A stretch of DNA of 64,000 bases from JACVRW01 sp034664125. GTDB lineage: Bacteria; Actinomycetota; Thermoleophilia; Solirubrobacterales; Thermoleophilaceae. This document shows, piece after piece, positions 39,890-49,228 of this stretch. The DNA lies in NCBI GenBank assembly GCA_034664125.1, contig JAXDIG010000024.1, forward strand, positions 1-64,000, given 5' to 3'. Position 1 is the first letter of the stretch, and each line of letters opens with the position of its first letter. The notes under the pieces are model-generated. The model saw only the letters and a program-made list of their open reading frames with translations. It was not told the origin of the DNA and searched no databases. The position numbers and the translations under genes were made by a program.

Positions 39890-41120
39890 GGCCGCCGTCG
39901 TCGGCGCCGGCCTGGCCGGCCTCGTGGCCGCCGACGAGCTGCGGCAAGCCGGCGCCGAGGTCGTCGTGCTGGAGGCGCGCAACCGGGTCGGCGGCCGTGT
40001 GTGGTCGCGGCAGCTCGACAACGGGGCCGTCGTGGAGATGGGAGCCGAGTTCATCCTGCCGGGCAACACGGCGATCCGCGAGCTGGCGCAGCGCTTCGGG
40101 CTTGGCTTCTGGGACAAGGGGATGCGCTACGGGCAGCGCGAGCCGCGCGGGGGGCTCGGGGTGACCCCCGACGAGCTGGCCGCCGCCGTGGAGGCGGCCG
40201 GCCGCGCGCTCGCCGCCGGCCCGCCGGACGTGAGCGCGCGGCAATTCCTCGAGCAGCTGGACATCGCGCCGGGCGCCCGCGAGGCGCTGCTGGCTCGCGT
40301 CGAGATCTCCAGCGCCAACAGCGCGGACCTGGTCGCGGCGCGCGATCTGGCCGGCATCGCGCACGTGGACGACGACCCTGCCCCGAGCATCGCGGGCGGC
40401 AACCAGACCCTGCCGCTGGCGCTCGCCGACGCGCTCGGCCCGGCCGTGCGCCTGGACTCGCCCGTGGAGCGGATCGTCTGGGGAGCGGACGGCGTGCGGC
40501 TCAGCTGCGACGGAGCCGAGCTCGAAGCGGACGTGTGCGTGGTGGCCGTACCGGCCGGCGTGCTGCACCGCATCGTCTTCGAGCCGGCGCTGCCGGCCCA
40601 GCCGGCGGAGGCGCTGGCGGCGGTCCGCTACGGCGAGGCAGCCAAGCTGTTCGTCCCGCTGCGGCGCTCGGCGCCCCCGAGCGCGGTGATGGCGGTGCCC
40701 GAGCGCTACTGGACGTGGACCGCGACGGGCGCGGGCGAGGCGCCGCAGCCGGTCGTCAGCGCGTTCGCCGGCTCGCCGGGGGCGCTCGAGCGCCTCGGCG
40801 TGGCGAGCGGAATGGACCGGTGGCTCGCCTCGCTGGAGCGCCTGCGCCCCGACCTCGAGCTCGACGCCGACGGCGCGCTGCTCTCCACATGGTCGGACGA
40901 CCCGTGGGCCGGCGCCGCCTACTCCACCTCGCCACCGCCCGAGCTGGCCCAGGCGAGCGAGCGCCCGGTCGGCCCGCTGGCCTTCGCCGGCGAGCACCTG
41001 GGCGGCCCGTTCGCGGCGCTGATGGAGGGCGCGATCCGCAGCGGTCGGGCGGCGGCGCGGGCGCTCCATCCGGGCGGGGGGCTTAGCTCTGCCGAGTGGA
41101 GGCACGCGGGCACGAGCTGA
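39861..41120 (+). CDS. Flavin monoamine oxidase
   Basis: A 419-residue FAD enzyme that oxidises amines to aldehydes or imines with release of hydrogen peroxide. The Rossmann motif is AVVGAGLAGLVAADELRQAG, followed by VVLEARNRVGGRVWSRQLDN, the signature of the monoamine oxidase/polyamine oxidase group. The C-terminal FAD motif is FAGEHLGGPFAALMEGAIRS. No export signal is seen. It may complete the amine-oxidising set of this region. The ATG at 39861 lacks a clear -10 or ribosome site; its upstream sequence is the DUF421 remnant, so expression may have been rewired. Confidence 0.9.
   Translation: MPRPIAHAPKAAVVGAGLAGLVAADELRQAGAEVVVLEARNRVGGRVWSRQLDNGAVVEMGAEFILPGNTAIRELAQRFGLGFWDKGMRYGQREPRGGLGVTPDELAAAVEAAGRALAAGPPDVSARQFLEQLDIAPGAREALLARVEISSANSADLVAARDLAGIAHVDDDPAPSIAGGNQTLPLALADALGPAVRLDSPVERIVWGADGVRLSCDGAELEADVCVVAVPAGVLHRIVFEPALPAQPAEALAAVRYGEAAKLFVPLRRSAPPSAVMAVPERYWTWTATGAGEAPQPVVSAFAGSPGALERLGVASGMDRWLASLERLRPDLELDADGALLSTWSDDPWAGAAYSTSPPPELAQASERPVGPLAFAGEHLGGPFAALMEGAIRSGRAAARALHPGGGLSSAEWRHAGTS
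41084..41089 (+). promoter_or_regulatory. -10 hexamer TAGCTC, possible leaderless start
   Basis: TAGCTC (or TTAGCT one base earlier) ends 6 bases before the GTG at 41096, inside the end of the amine oxidase gene. Confidence 0.35.
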
Positions 41121-41722
41121 TCGACGAGCGCGACCTCGGCCGCATCGCCGCCTTCACGGACTGCGTGATGGCGGTGGCGATCACGGTGCTCGTGCTCAAC
41201 CTGCAGGTGCCGCAGCTGAATCCCGGCCAGAGCCTCGGCAACGCGCTCGTCGACTTGCTGCCCAGCCTCGGCGCCTACGTGCTCGCGTTCGCGCTCGTCG
41301 GTCGCTTCTGGGTGATCCACCACAACCTGTTCGAGACGCTGCGCGACTTCGACAGGACGCTGATGGCGCTCAACCTCGCCTTCCTGGCGCTGATCGTGCT
41401 GGTCCCGTTCTCCGCGGAGCTCTACGACACCTACACCAGCGAGCCGCTCGCCGCCGCCGTGCTGGGCGCGACGCTGGGGCTGGCCGCGATGGTGCACTGG
41501 GCGATGACCGCGCACGTGGTGCGCCGCGGCTTCGTGCGCGACGACCAGCGCGAGCGGACGGCGCCGTCCGCCAGCCCGGTCGGCCTGGGCTTCACCGCCG
41601 CGTTCCTGCTGTCGGTGCCGCTGGCCTTCGTGAGCGTCCACATCGCCGAGGCGCTCTGGATCTCGACGGTGGTGCTGCGCTACCCGCTGCGCAGGCTGGG
41701 CGGCCGGACCAGCTCGCGGTAG
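41096..41722 (+). CDS. TMEM175-family potassium channel-like protein
   Basis: A 208-residue membrane protein with six hydrophobic helices. Helix 1 (RIAAFTDCVMAVAITVLVLN) follows the TMEM175 signature, in which an R..F-S-D motif lines the pore. Here Ser is Thr and the next Gly is Cys. FWVIHHNLFETL after helix 3 is also characteristic. Bacterial TMEM175 proteins form tetrameric K+-selective leak channels. The gene starts at GTG 25 bases before the amine oxidase stop and overlaps the glycosyltransferase end by 43 bases on the other strand. Confidence 0.85.
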   Translation: MEARGHELIDERDLGRIAAFTDCVMAVAITVLVLNLQVPQLNPGQSLGNALVDLLPSLGAYVLAFALVGRFWVIHHNLFETLRDFDRTLMALNLAFLALIVLVPFSAELYDTYTSEPLAAAVLGATLGLAAMVHWAMTAHVVRRGFVRDDQRERTAPSASPVGLGFTAAFLLSVPLAFVSVHIAEALWISTVVLRYPLRRLGGRTSSR

Positions 41723-42870
41723 ACCTCGCCGACCTGCCGCGCCACGTCGCCCCAGTCGAAGGTCAGCACGTGCTCGCTGGCCTCTGCCACGAGGCGGTCG
41801 CGCAGCTCGGTGTCGGTGAGCAGGCGCTCGGCCATCGCCGACAGCGAGTCGGGGTCGCGCGAGCGGAAGCGCAGGCCGACGTCCTCGTTCGGCACCACCT
41901 CGCGCAGCCCCCCGGTGTCCGCCACGAGGCAGGGGCAGCCCGACGCCATCGCCTCCAGCGCCACCAGGCCGAAGGGCTCGTAGATCGAGGGGACGACCGT
42001 GAGATCGGCGATCCGGTAGAGCGAGTGCAGCACGTCGTCGCCGATCCAGCCCATGAAGGTGCCGTGCTCGTCCAGGCCGAGCTGGGTGGCCTGCGCGCGC
42101 AGCTCCTGCTCGGCGGTGCCCGAGCCGGCGACGATAAAGCGCACGCCGCCGATGCGCTCGATCAGCCCGGGCAGCGCCTCGAGCGCCAGCTGGAAGCCCT
42201 TCTCGTAGACCAGGCGGCCGACCAGCAGGACCAGCTTCTCGTGCGGCTCGGCGAAGCGGCCGCGCAGCGTTTCGAGGTCGTCCACCGGCACCAGCTCGGA
42301 CGGGTCGATCCCGTTGGGGATCACCGCCACGCGCGACTCCTCGAGGCCGTAGATGTCCGCCACGTGCTCGCGCATGTACGCCGAGCAGGTGATGACGCGC
42401 TCGGCGCGGTTTGCCATCCAGCGCTCGACGCCGTGGATGTAGGACTGGGGGTGCTTGTCCACCCAGCCCTGGTGCCGCCCGTACTCGGTGGCGTGGATCG
42501 TGACGGCGAAGGGCGCGCGGAAGCGGTTGGCCAGGTGGTGGCCGGCCGACGCGACCAGCCAGTCGTGGCCGTGCACGACGTCGAAGTCGTAGCGGTCGCC
42601 CACCTCCACGCCGGCGGCGAGCATGTCCGAGTTCATGTGCTCGATCCACGCGACGAACTCGCCCAGGTCGCGCGGGCGCTCGGGCTCGCGCACCCGGTGG
42701 ATGACCACCCCACCGGCCTCGTCCTCGGCGGGATCCTGCTCACGGCCGCGGGCCAGCACGTGCACGTCCACGTCCTGGGCGGCGAGGTTCTCGGCCAGCT
42801 TGCGCACGTGGCGAGCCAATCCGCCCTCGATCAAGGGGGGGTACTCCCACGACAGGATCAGGGCCCGCAT
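41680..42870 (-). CDS. GT4 glycosyltransferase, Rv3032/GlgA-like
   Basis: A 396-residue GT-B enzyme. The N-terminus ALILSWEYPPLIEGGLARHV carries the glycine-rich loop used for the acceptor and phosphate. VVLPFE-type sites are represented by VVPSIYEPFGLVALEAMASG, with the E-x7-E pair typical of GT4. Closest in style are bacterial alpha-1,4-glucan synthases that pair with GH57 branching enzymes. Its ATG shares one base with the GH57 stop (TGATG), so the two are made together. In Mycobacterium tuberculosis, Rv3032 with the same neighbours elongates methylglucose lipopolysaccharide. Confidence 0.9.
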   Translation of the reverse strand: MRALILSWEYPPLIEGGLARHVRKLAENLAAQDVDVHVLARGREQDPAEDEAGGVVIHRVREPERPRDLGEFVAWIEHMNSDMLAAGVEVGDRYDFDVVHGHDWLVASAGHHLANRFRAPFAVTIHATEYGRHQGWVDKHPQSYIHGVERWMANRAERVITCSAYMREHVADIYGLEESRVAVIPNGIDPSELVPVDDLETLRGRFAEPHEKLVLLVGRLVYEKGFQLALEALPGLIERIGGVRFIVAGSGTAEQELRAQATQLGLDEHGTFMGWIGDDVLHSLYRIADLTVVPSIYEPFGLVALEAMASGCPCLVADTGGLREVVPNEDVGLRFRSRDPDSLSAMAERLLTDTELRDRLVAEASEHVLTFDWGDVARQVGEVYRELVRPPSLRSG

Positions 42871-44318
42871 CAGGGGGAGGTGAGGGCGGCCAGGTCGAGG
42901 TCGGGCGCCAGGTTGCGGACGGACGGCTCCGGCACGGCCGGGGAGATTACCTCCGCGCCGGCCCCGGTCCCCCCCACCAGAGCGCCAAGCGCGGCGTCCA
43001 GGTGCGCCACGTGACCGTCCAGCCGCTCGCGGGGGTAGTCGCCGGCCAGCTCGCGCGTGGCCATGAAGGCCCAGTCGCTGGCCTGCAGGGCGAGCAGCTC
43101 GCGGGCCGCCCGCTCCAGCGCCGCGCGCGGCTGAGCATGGCCGGCGGTGGCGGCCACCGTGCGCAGCTCCGAGCGGCGGGCGGCCACCGCCATGTGGCCG
43201 ACCCCGGGCGAATCCCAGGTGGACAGGTCCTTGCCGCTGCCCCAGGTGGAGGCGGCCAGCGCGGCCGGCCGCGGATCGCTGCGCTCGATGCCCTCGCTCA
43301 CCGTCACGAGCTCCAGCCCCTGGCGCGGCGCCTCCTCCAGCACGGCACCCAGCCAGGCCGGTCCCTCGTACCACCAGTGGCCGAGCAGCTCGGTATCCAG
43401 TGCGCAGCAGAGCAGCCCGCCATCCGCCGCGCGGTGCGCGGCCCGGTCGACGAAGTCGCGAGCGTGATCGCGCGCGAGCGCCAGCGCGGCCTCGCGGTCG
43501 TAGGGGCGGCCGGCGTTGTCCCAGGGACGCAGGTCGTGCACGGTGCGGCGGTGGTAGTCGCGGTAGGTGCCGTGCGCCGGGTAGCCGTCGCGGTCGTCCC
43601 AGACCAGCTGCACCGTCGGCCAGTCGAGCGGCACGGCCACCGGACCGGCGTCGGTCACGACCGGCCGCAGGTGGTCGAACCCGGGCACAGCGGTCTGGTC
43701 GACGCAGAAGGCCCGCACGCCGTGGTCGGCCAGGTCGCGCTCGAGGCCCGGGGCGTACGCGCACTCCGGCACCCAGAACCCGCCGCCCCACTCGCCGAAG
43801 CGGCGCAGGTGCGACGCCGTGCCGGTGGCCAGCTGCAGCCGCAGCCCGGCGTCGGTCGCCAACATCGGCAGCAGCGCGTGGGTCGCGCTCGAGGTCCACA
43901 GCTCCACTCGCTCGAGCCGCGCGAACGCACCCAGCAGATCGCGCTCGCGGCGCTCGAAGGCCTGCTCGGCGAACACGTAGTCGCCCGCGGCACGGCGCAC
44001 CTCCGCGGCCAGCTCCGGCTCGTTGCCGTTGTCCAGCCCCGTGGCGTCCTCGGCGTGGATGGCGGCGCGGACCTCACGCAGGAAGCGCAGATAGCGGTCG
44101 CCCGGCTGGCCGCGCATGGCCTCGAGCTGGTCGCACAGGACCGGCGTCAGGCCGACCGTGACCGGCGCGCCGTCGAGCAGCTCGAGCAGCGGCAGGTAGA
44201 CGCAGGCGACCGCCTCCCAGAGCCACTCCTCGCCGAAGGGCCAGGTGCCGAAGCCCTCGACATAGGGCATGTGCGAGTGGAGCACCAGCGCCAGCGCCGC
44301 CGGGCGCCGGGCGCTCAA
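42870..44318 (-). CDS. GH57 alpha-glucan branching enzyme
   Basis: A 482-residue GH57 enzyme that makes alpha-1,6 branches in alpha-1,4-glucans. Motif 1 is LVLHSHMPYVEGFG, the nucleophile Glu lies in GFWVPECAYAPGL, and the acid/base Asp in CALDTELLGHWWYEGPAW. A C-terminal helical region (LLALQASDWAFMATRELAGD) is typical of the branching-enzyme subgroup. The start is probably the TTG at 44318 overlapping the methyltransferase stop (TTGA). It sits between methyltransferase and GT4, the order of Rv3030-Rv3031-Rv3032. Confidence 0.92.
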   Translation of the reverse strand: MSARRPAALALVLHSHMPYVEGFGTWPFGEEWLWEAVACVYLPLLELLDGAPVTVGLTPVLCDQLEAMRGQPGDRYLRFLREVRAAIHAEDATGLDNGNEPELAAEVRRAAGDYVFAEQAFERRERDLLGAFARLERVELWTSSATHALLPMLATDAGLRLQLATGTASHLRRFGEWGGGFWVPECAYAPGLERDLADHGVRAFCVDQTAVPGFDHLRPVVTDAGPVAVPLDWPTVQLVWDDRDGYPAHGTYRDYHRRTVHDLRPWDNAGRPYDREAALALARDHARDFVDRAAHRAADGGLLCCALDTELLGHWWYEGPAWLGAVLEEAPRQGLELVTVSEGIERSDPRPAALAASTWGSGKDLSTWDSPGVGHMAVAARRSELRTVAATAGHAQPRAALERAARELLALQASDWAFMATRELAGDYPRERLDGHVAHLDAALGALVGGTGAGAEVISPAVPEPSVRNLAPDLDLAALTSP

Positions 44319-45061
44319 CGCAGCACCGCGACGAAGTCCAGCGCGCGTTCCAGCGGGCCGTCCCTCAGCGCGAAGTCGCCGGCCGAGATGGCCGGTGTGA
44401 AGCGGTCGTAGAACGGCTTGGTCACGCCGAGCGCGGAGTGCACGCGATCCCAGCCGGCACGCAGCGCCAGCTCGTGCGCGCGCAGCTTGCGGGCGTGGAA
44501 CAGCCCGTACACCTCGACGCGGTCGAAGACGCTCTCGCACAGCGCCCGGAACTCCCGCGCCCGGTACTCGCGCAGGTGCCAGGGGTTGTCCGACTTGTCC
44601 GCGCCCGGCGGCGCGAGCGTGAGCAGGTTCGGGGTCGAGACGTACACCGTGTCGGCCATCGCCTTGAAGTGGGCGAGCACCTGCTCGGGCTCCTTGACGT
44701 GCTCGATCGTCTGGAGGAACACCACGGCGTCGCAGGGCGCGATGAAGGTTTCGATCAGGTCGCGGACGAAGCTCACGCCCGGGCGCGAGTACTTGGCGCG
44801 CGCGTGGTCGTAGGCCTGCGGGTTGGCGTCGACGCCTGTCACGCGGCGGGCGCGGCGGGCCAGCACGTCGGTGCCATAGCCCTCGCCGCAGGCCATGTCC
44901 ACCACCTCGAGACCGGCGCAGCGGTCGGCGATCCACTCGTACACCGCCAGGTGGCGCCGGAACCAGTAGTTCTCGGCCGGCACGTCGGGCAGGGTGCGCT
45001 CGCCCGTGAGCACGAGCGGCAGAACGCCCTCGGGCTGGTGCTGCTGGACGGTGTCGTGCAT
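44315..45061 (-). CDS. SAM methyltransferase (Rv3030-like position)
   Basis: A 248-residue class I methyltransferase. Motif I is VVDMACGEGYGTDVLARRA (residues about 52-70), motif II VTGVDANPQAYDHAR, and the active segment includes AVVFLQTIEHVKEPEQVL and YVSTPNLLTLAPPG. Tandem genes for a glucan branching enzyme and a GT4 follow with 4- and 1-base overlaps, so a sugar hydroxyl of an alpha-glucan is a likely target. TAGACT ends 8 bases before its ATG, predicting a leaderless mRNA. Confidence 0.88.
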   Translation of the reverse strand: MHDTVQQHQPEGVLPLVLTGERTLPDVPAENYWFRRHLAVYEWIADRCAGLEVVDMACGEGYGTDVLARRARRVTGVDANPQAYDHARAKYSRPGVSFVRDLIETFIAPCDAVVFLQTIEHVKEPEQVLAHFKAMADTVYVSTPNLLTLAPPGADKSDNPWHLREYRAREFRALCESVFDRVEVYGLFHARKLRAHELALRAGWDRVHSALGVTKPFYDRFTPAISAGDFALRDGPLERALDFVAVLR

Positions 45062-45069
45062 CGGCCGAG

Positions 45070-45075
45070 AGTCTA
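45070..45075 (-). promoter_or_regulatory. -10 hexamer TAGACT, leaderless start (minus strand)
   Basis: It ends 8 bases before the ATG at 45061 and faces the plus-strand promoter at 45091; both lie within the same 44-base gap. Confidence 0.55.
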
Positions 45076-45090
45076 GGTACAGCGGTGATC

Positions 45091-45096
45091 TACTCT
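45091..45096 (+). promoter_or_regulatory. -10 hexamer TACTCT, leaderless start (plus strand)
   Basis: It ends 9 bases before the ATG at 45106 and decides this start over the in-frame ATT/ATG-like start at 45085. Confidence 0.5.
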
Positions 45097-45105
45097 CCTG
45101 CGGCC

Positions 45106-46026
45106 ATGCAGACGGCCGACACGATTCGCGAGGCCAACGTGCGCTACCACGACCTCGCCGCCCAGCACTACGACTCGAAGTGGGGCATCGGCTACGACGA
45201 GGTCGGCCAGGCGCAGGTGTCCGGCAAGCTGCGCAAGGCGCTCGGCCCGGCGGGACTGCCCGCCGGCGGCTTCGATCGCGCCCTGGAGATCGGCGCCGGC
45301 ACCGGCTACTTCACGCTCAACCTGATGAGGGCGGGAGTGATCCGCTCGGGTGTGGCCTCCGACATCTCGCCGGGGATGCTGCGAGCGCTGTCGGCATCCG
45401 CCGAGGAGCTCGGCCTGTCGGTGCAGACGGTGGCCTGCGAGGCGTCGGCGCTGCCGTTCGAGGACGGCGAGTTCGACCTCGTCTTCGGCCACGCCGTGCT
45501 GCACCACCTGCCCGACCTGGCGGGAGCGTTCCGCGAGTTCCGCAGGGTGCTGCGCCCGGGCGGCGTGGTGGCCTTCTGCGGCGAGCCGTCGAGCCATGGC
45601 GACCGCATCGCCTCGGTGCCCAAGCGCGGCGCGCTGGCGGTCGCGCCGCTGTGGCGGGCGCTGGTAGGGGCGAGCTCGCGCAACGGCAACGGAAGCGGTC
45701 CCGCCGAGGAGGACCGGCTGGAGCAGATCGTGGACGTGCACGCGTTCACGCCGGTCGACCTGTCGACCCACGCCGCGGCCGCCGGCTTCGCGGATGTGCG
45801 CGTGAGCGGCGAGGAGCTCGCGGCGTCGCTGTTCGGCTGGGCCAACCGGACGCTCGAGGCCACCGCGGAGCCGTCGGAGGTCCCGTGGGCCTGGCGGGTG
45901 TACGCGTACCGCGGCTACCTGCTGCTGCAGCGGCTCGACCGGTCGCTGCTGGAGCCACGGCTGCCGGCGGCGCTGTTCTACAACCTGCTCGTCTCGGCTA
46001 GAGCGCCAGCGCCGCCGCCGGGATAA
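45106..46026 (+). CDS. SAM methyltransferase
   Basis: A 306-residue class I methyltransferase: motif I ALEIGAGTGYFTLNLMRAGV, acidic end of strand 2 ASDISPGMLRALSA, and FDLVFGHAVLHHLPDLAGAF plus VLRPGGVVAFCGEPSSHGD, a UbiE/Methyltransf_11 pattern. The last 80 residues form a separate helical part with many Arg and Leu. It is divergent from the methyltransferase-GH57-GT4 operon and could supply a second methylation step on the same polysaccharide, as two methyltransferases occur at the mycobacterial locus. That link is inference. Its end overlaps the next convergent gene by 29 bases. Confidence 0.88.
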   Translation: MQTADTIREANVRYHDLAAQHYDSKWGIGYDEVGQAQVSGKLRKALGPAGLPAGGFDRALEIGAGTGYFTLNLMRAGVIRSGVASDISPGMLRALSASAEELGLSVQTVACEASALPFEDGEFDLVFGHAVLHHLPDLAGAFREFRRVLRPGGVVAFCGEPSSHGDRIASVPKRGALAVAPLWRALVGASSRNGNGSGPAEEDRLEQIVDVHAFTPVDLSTHAAAAGFADVRVSGEELAASLFGWANRTLEATAEPSEVPWAWRVYAYRGYLLLQRLDRSLLEPRLPAALFYNLLVSARAPAPPPG

Positions 46027-47248
46027 CCGCGGCAACGATGAGCAGGGCATCCGCCGGCCTGGCTCTCAGGCTCAGCGGACGCTTGGGCGGCGGTGGCTCG
46101 AAGGCGCTCGACTCCCTCACCACCCAGTGCAGCACGGCATCCAGGATTGCCAGCGGCTGCTTGGGCACCCCTCGTAGCTGCTGTTCGAGCGCCCTTGCCG
46201 CGGCGGCCAGCCGCCCCTCCGATGCGATCTGATCCAGCACCAGGGCGGCCTCCGGGGCGGCCGGGACGCGCCGGAGGCGTCCGAGCACCCGCCGCGAAAC
46301 CTCGCGCAGGCCATCGGCGCCGGCGGCACCGCGCAGCCAGGTGGCGGTGAGCACGAGCAGGCCGGCCCGGGCGCCGCGCCGGGCCGCCACGTCGAGGCCC
46401 AGCCCGCCGCCCAGGGCGAAGACGAAGGCGCCGCCGGCGAGCAGAGCGGCGAAGAGGAGGCCGGCGGGGATGGGCTGCCTGTCGGGCCGGGCGGCCAGCC
46501 AGGCAAGCGCCAGCCAGGCGCTCACGGCGGCCAGCAACGACCATTGAGTGCCGGCCAGCAGCAGCACAAAGGAGGCGCCCGCCGCCAGGGCGATGGCACG
46601 CGGGTCGAAGCGGCGGGCCGGGGCCCCGGCCGCGCCCGCCTCCTCTTCACGAGTCTGACTTTTCCCTTGCATTTCAGGGTTAACGTCAGGTTCGTGGCTG
46701 GCGAGGCGGTCCCAGCTCTCCAAACCGCGCCGGTAGACCAGCACCTGCACGGTGCTCGCGAAGGCCGCCCAGACCAGCAGGCCGGCCAGGGTGAGCGCCA
46801 GGGCGTCGGCGCTGCCCACCTCCAGGCCGAGCCGGCGGCCGATGGCGTCGTAGGTGCCGGCGTAGGCGTCGAGGCCGCCCGTGATCACCCAGATGAAAAA
46901 GGCGGTGGTGGCGGTGTTGTGGAGCAGTCGCACGGCGGCGCAGGCCAGGATCTGCGGCAGCGGTCGCCAGCCGCGCGCCTCCAGGCGGCCCAGCATCGGC
47001 GCCGTGGCCGCCTGCGTCAGCGGGATGCCGATGCGCGCCGGGCCGATGATGGCCACCGTCTCCAGCATCGCCGCGGCGCTCGCGCCGAATCCGAGCCGGG
47101 CGCCGCGGCGCTCGGCCACGCGGGCCAGCGCCACGCCGCCGGCCAGCGCGATCCAGAAGCCGCCCGTGGGAGCGGCCCGGGCGGCCAGGAAGGAGACGAC
47201 CGCCACGTGGGAGGGGCCGGAGGGAACCGCGCGTGCCGCCGTGGCCAT
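45998..47248 (-). CDS. Membrane protein of unknown function, 416 aa
   Basis: About eight hydrophobic segments. The N-terminal half has ETVAIIGPARIGIPLTQAAT and AVRLLHNTATTAFFIWVITG. A charged loop (HEPDVNPEMQGKSQTREEE) divides the protein, and the C-terminal half has a soluble helical part with VVRESSAFEPPPPKRPLS. The N-terminal region resembles nucleoside-recognition/gate-like membrane domains only loosely. I do not assign a function. TACGGT ends 6 bases before the ATG, a leaderless start. Confidence 0.7.
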   Translation of the reverse strand: MATAARAVPSGPSHVAVVSFLAARAAPTGGFWIALAGGVALARVAERRGARLGFGASAAAMLETVAIIGPARIGIPLTQAATAPMLGRLEARGWRPLPQILACAAVRLLHNTATTAFFIWVITGGLDAYAGTYDAIGRRLGLEVGSADALALTLAGLLVWAAFASTVQVLVYRRGLESWDRLASHEPDVNPEMQGKSQTREEEAGAAGAPARRFDPRAIALAAGASFVLLLAGTQWSLLAAVSAWLALAWLAARPDRQPIPAGLLFAALLAGGAFVFALGGGLGLDVAARRGARAGLLVLTATWLRGAAGADGLREVSRRVLGRLRRVPAAPEAALVLDQIASEGRLAAAARALEQQLRGVPKQPLAILDAVLHWVVRESSAFEPPPPKRPLSLRARPADALLIVAAVIPAAALAL

Positions 47249-47254
47249 CGGCCG

Positions 47255-47260
47255 ACCGTA
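47255..47260 (-). promoter_or_regulatory. -10 hexamer TACGGT, leaderless start
   Basis: On the minus strand it ends 6 bases before the ATG at 47248. The same hexamer with the same spacing serves the gamma-glutamyltransferase gene. Confidence 0.5.
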
Positions 47261-47304
47261 GCGGGCGCCGCCGAAAGCCCGGGCCGGACCGTCACGGAGC
47301 GGGC

Positions 47305-47310
47305 TAGGCT
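47305..47310 (+). promoter_or_regulatory. -10 hexamer TAGGCT, leaderless start
   Basis: It ends 8 bases before the ATG at 47319; the local sequence repeats CTAGG twice. Confidence 0.55.
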
Positions 47311-47318
47311 AGGTCGGG

Positions 47319-47942
47319 ATGCCGGAGACGATCCCGCGCTTCCCGCTCTTCCCGCTCGGGCTCGTGCTCATTCCCCATGAGCTGGTGCCGCTGCACATCT
47401 TCGAGGAGCGCTACAAGCTGATGATCGGACAGTGCCTCGAGGAGGGCAGCGAGTTCGGCATCGTGTGGCTCTCGGACGACGGGCTCAAGGAGGTCGGCTG
47501 CTCCGCGCGCATCGGCAAGGTGCTGGAGCGCTTCGAGGACGGCCGCCTCAACGTGCTGGTCGAGGGCACCACGCCGTTCCGGCTGGTCCGGCGCATCGAC
47601 GACCTCCCCTACCCCGCCGGAGATGTCGAGCCGCTCACCGACGATCCCGAGGCGCCCGGCGACGCGGAGGCGATCGCGTCCGCGCGCAAGCGCTACGCCG
47701 ACCTCGTCGCCGAGGTGACCGACGAGCGGCCCGAGCCGGACGACCTCGCCAAGCTCGACGCCTACGGGATGGCCGCCACGCTCGACGTCGCCCTTGAGGC
47801 AAAGCAGATGCTGCTGGAGCTGCGCTCCGAGCGCGCCCGCCTCGAGCAGCTCGAAGGCCTGTTCTCCGAAGCACTCGGTCGCATCCGCCACGCCGAGCGC
47901 GCCGCCGAGCGCGCGCAGGGCAACGGCAGCCTCAAGAACTAA
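47319..47942 (+). CDS. Lon N-terminal (substrate-binding) domain protein
   Basis: A 207-residue soluble protein made of the PUA-like N-domain of Lon protease alone. RFPLFPLGLVLIPHELVPLH, then IFEERYKLMIGQCLEEG and FGIVWLSDDGLKEVGCSARI are the usual opening. A helical C-terminal part ends with a charged coil (LEQLEGLFSEALGRIRHAER). There is no AAA+ or protease domain. Stand-alone proteins of this type are widespread; their role is not established, though binding of unfolded segments is likely. Confidence 0.9.
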   Translation: MPETIPRFPLFPLGLVLIPHELVPLHIFEERYKLMIGQCLEEGSEFGIVWLSDDGLKEVGCSARIGKVLERFEDGRLNVLVEGTTPFRLVRRIDDLPYPAGDVEPLTDDPEAPGDAEAIASARKRYADLVAEVTDERPEPDDLAKLDAYGMAATLDVALEAKQMLLELRSERARLEQLEGLFSEALGRIRHAERAAERAQGNGSLKN

Positions 47943-47961
47943 GACGAAGCGCAGACGTTTG

Positions 47962-47982
47962 GTCCCCATCCGCCTCGGGGAC
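47962..47982 (+). terminator. Weak hairpin after the Lon-N gene
   Basis: GTCCCC and GGGGAC form a 6-bp stem with a 9-base loop, 20 bases after the stop. It is short, so termination here is uncertain. Confidence 0.35.
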
Positions 47983-48013
47983 GCCTCGGGCAGGCATCCT
48001 TCAGGAGGAGCGC

Positions 48014-49224
<1,211 letters not shown>

Positions 49225-49228
<4 letters not shown>

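Noticed and set aside
47943..48013. A second riboswitch in the protease leader
   Set aside because: Only a short GTCCCC/GGGGAC hairpin is present; no conserved core of GEMM, ydaO or other common classes could be matched.
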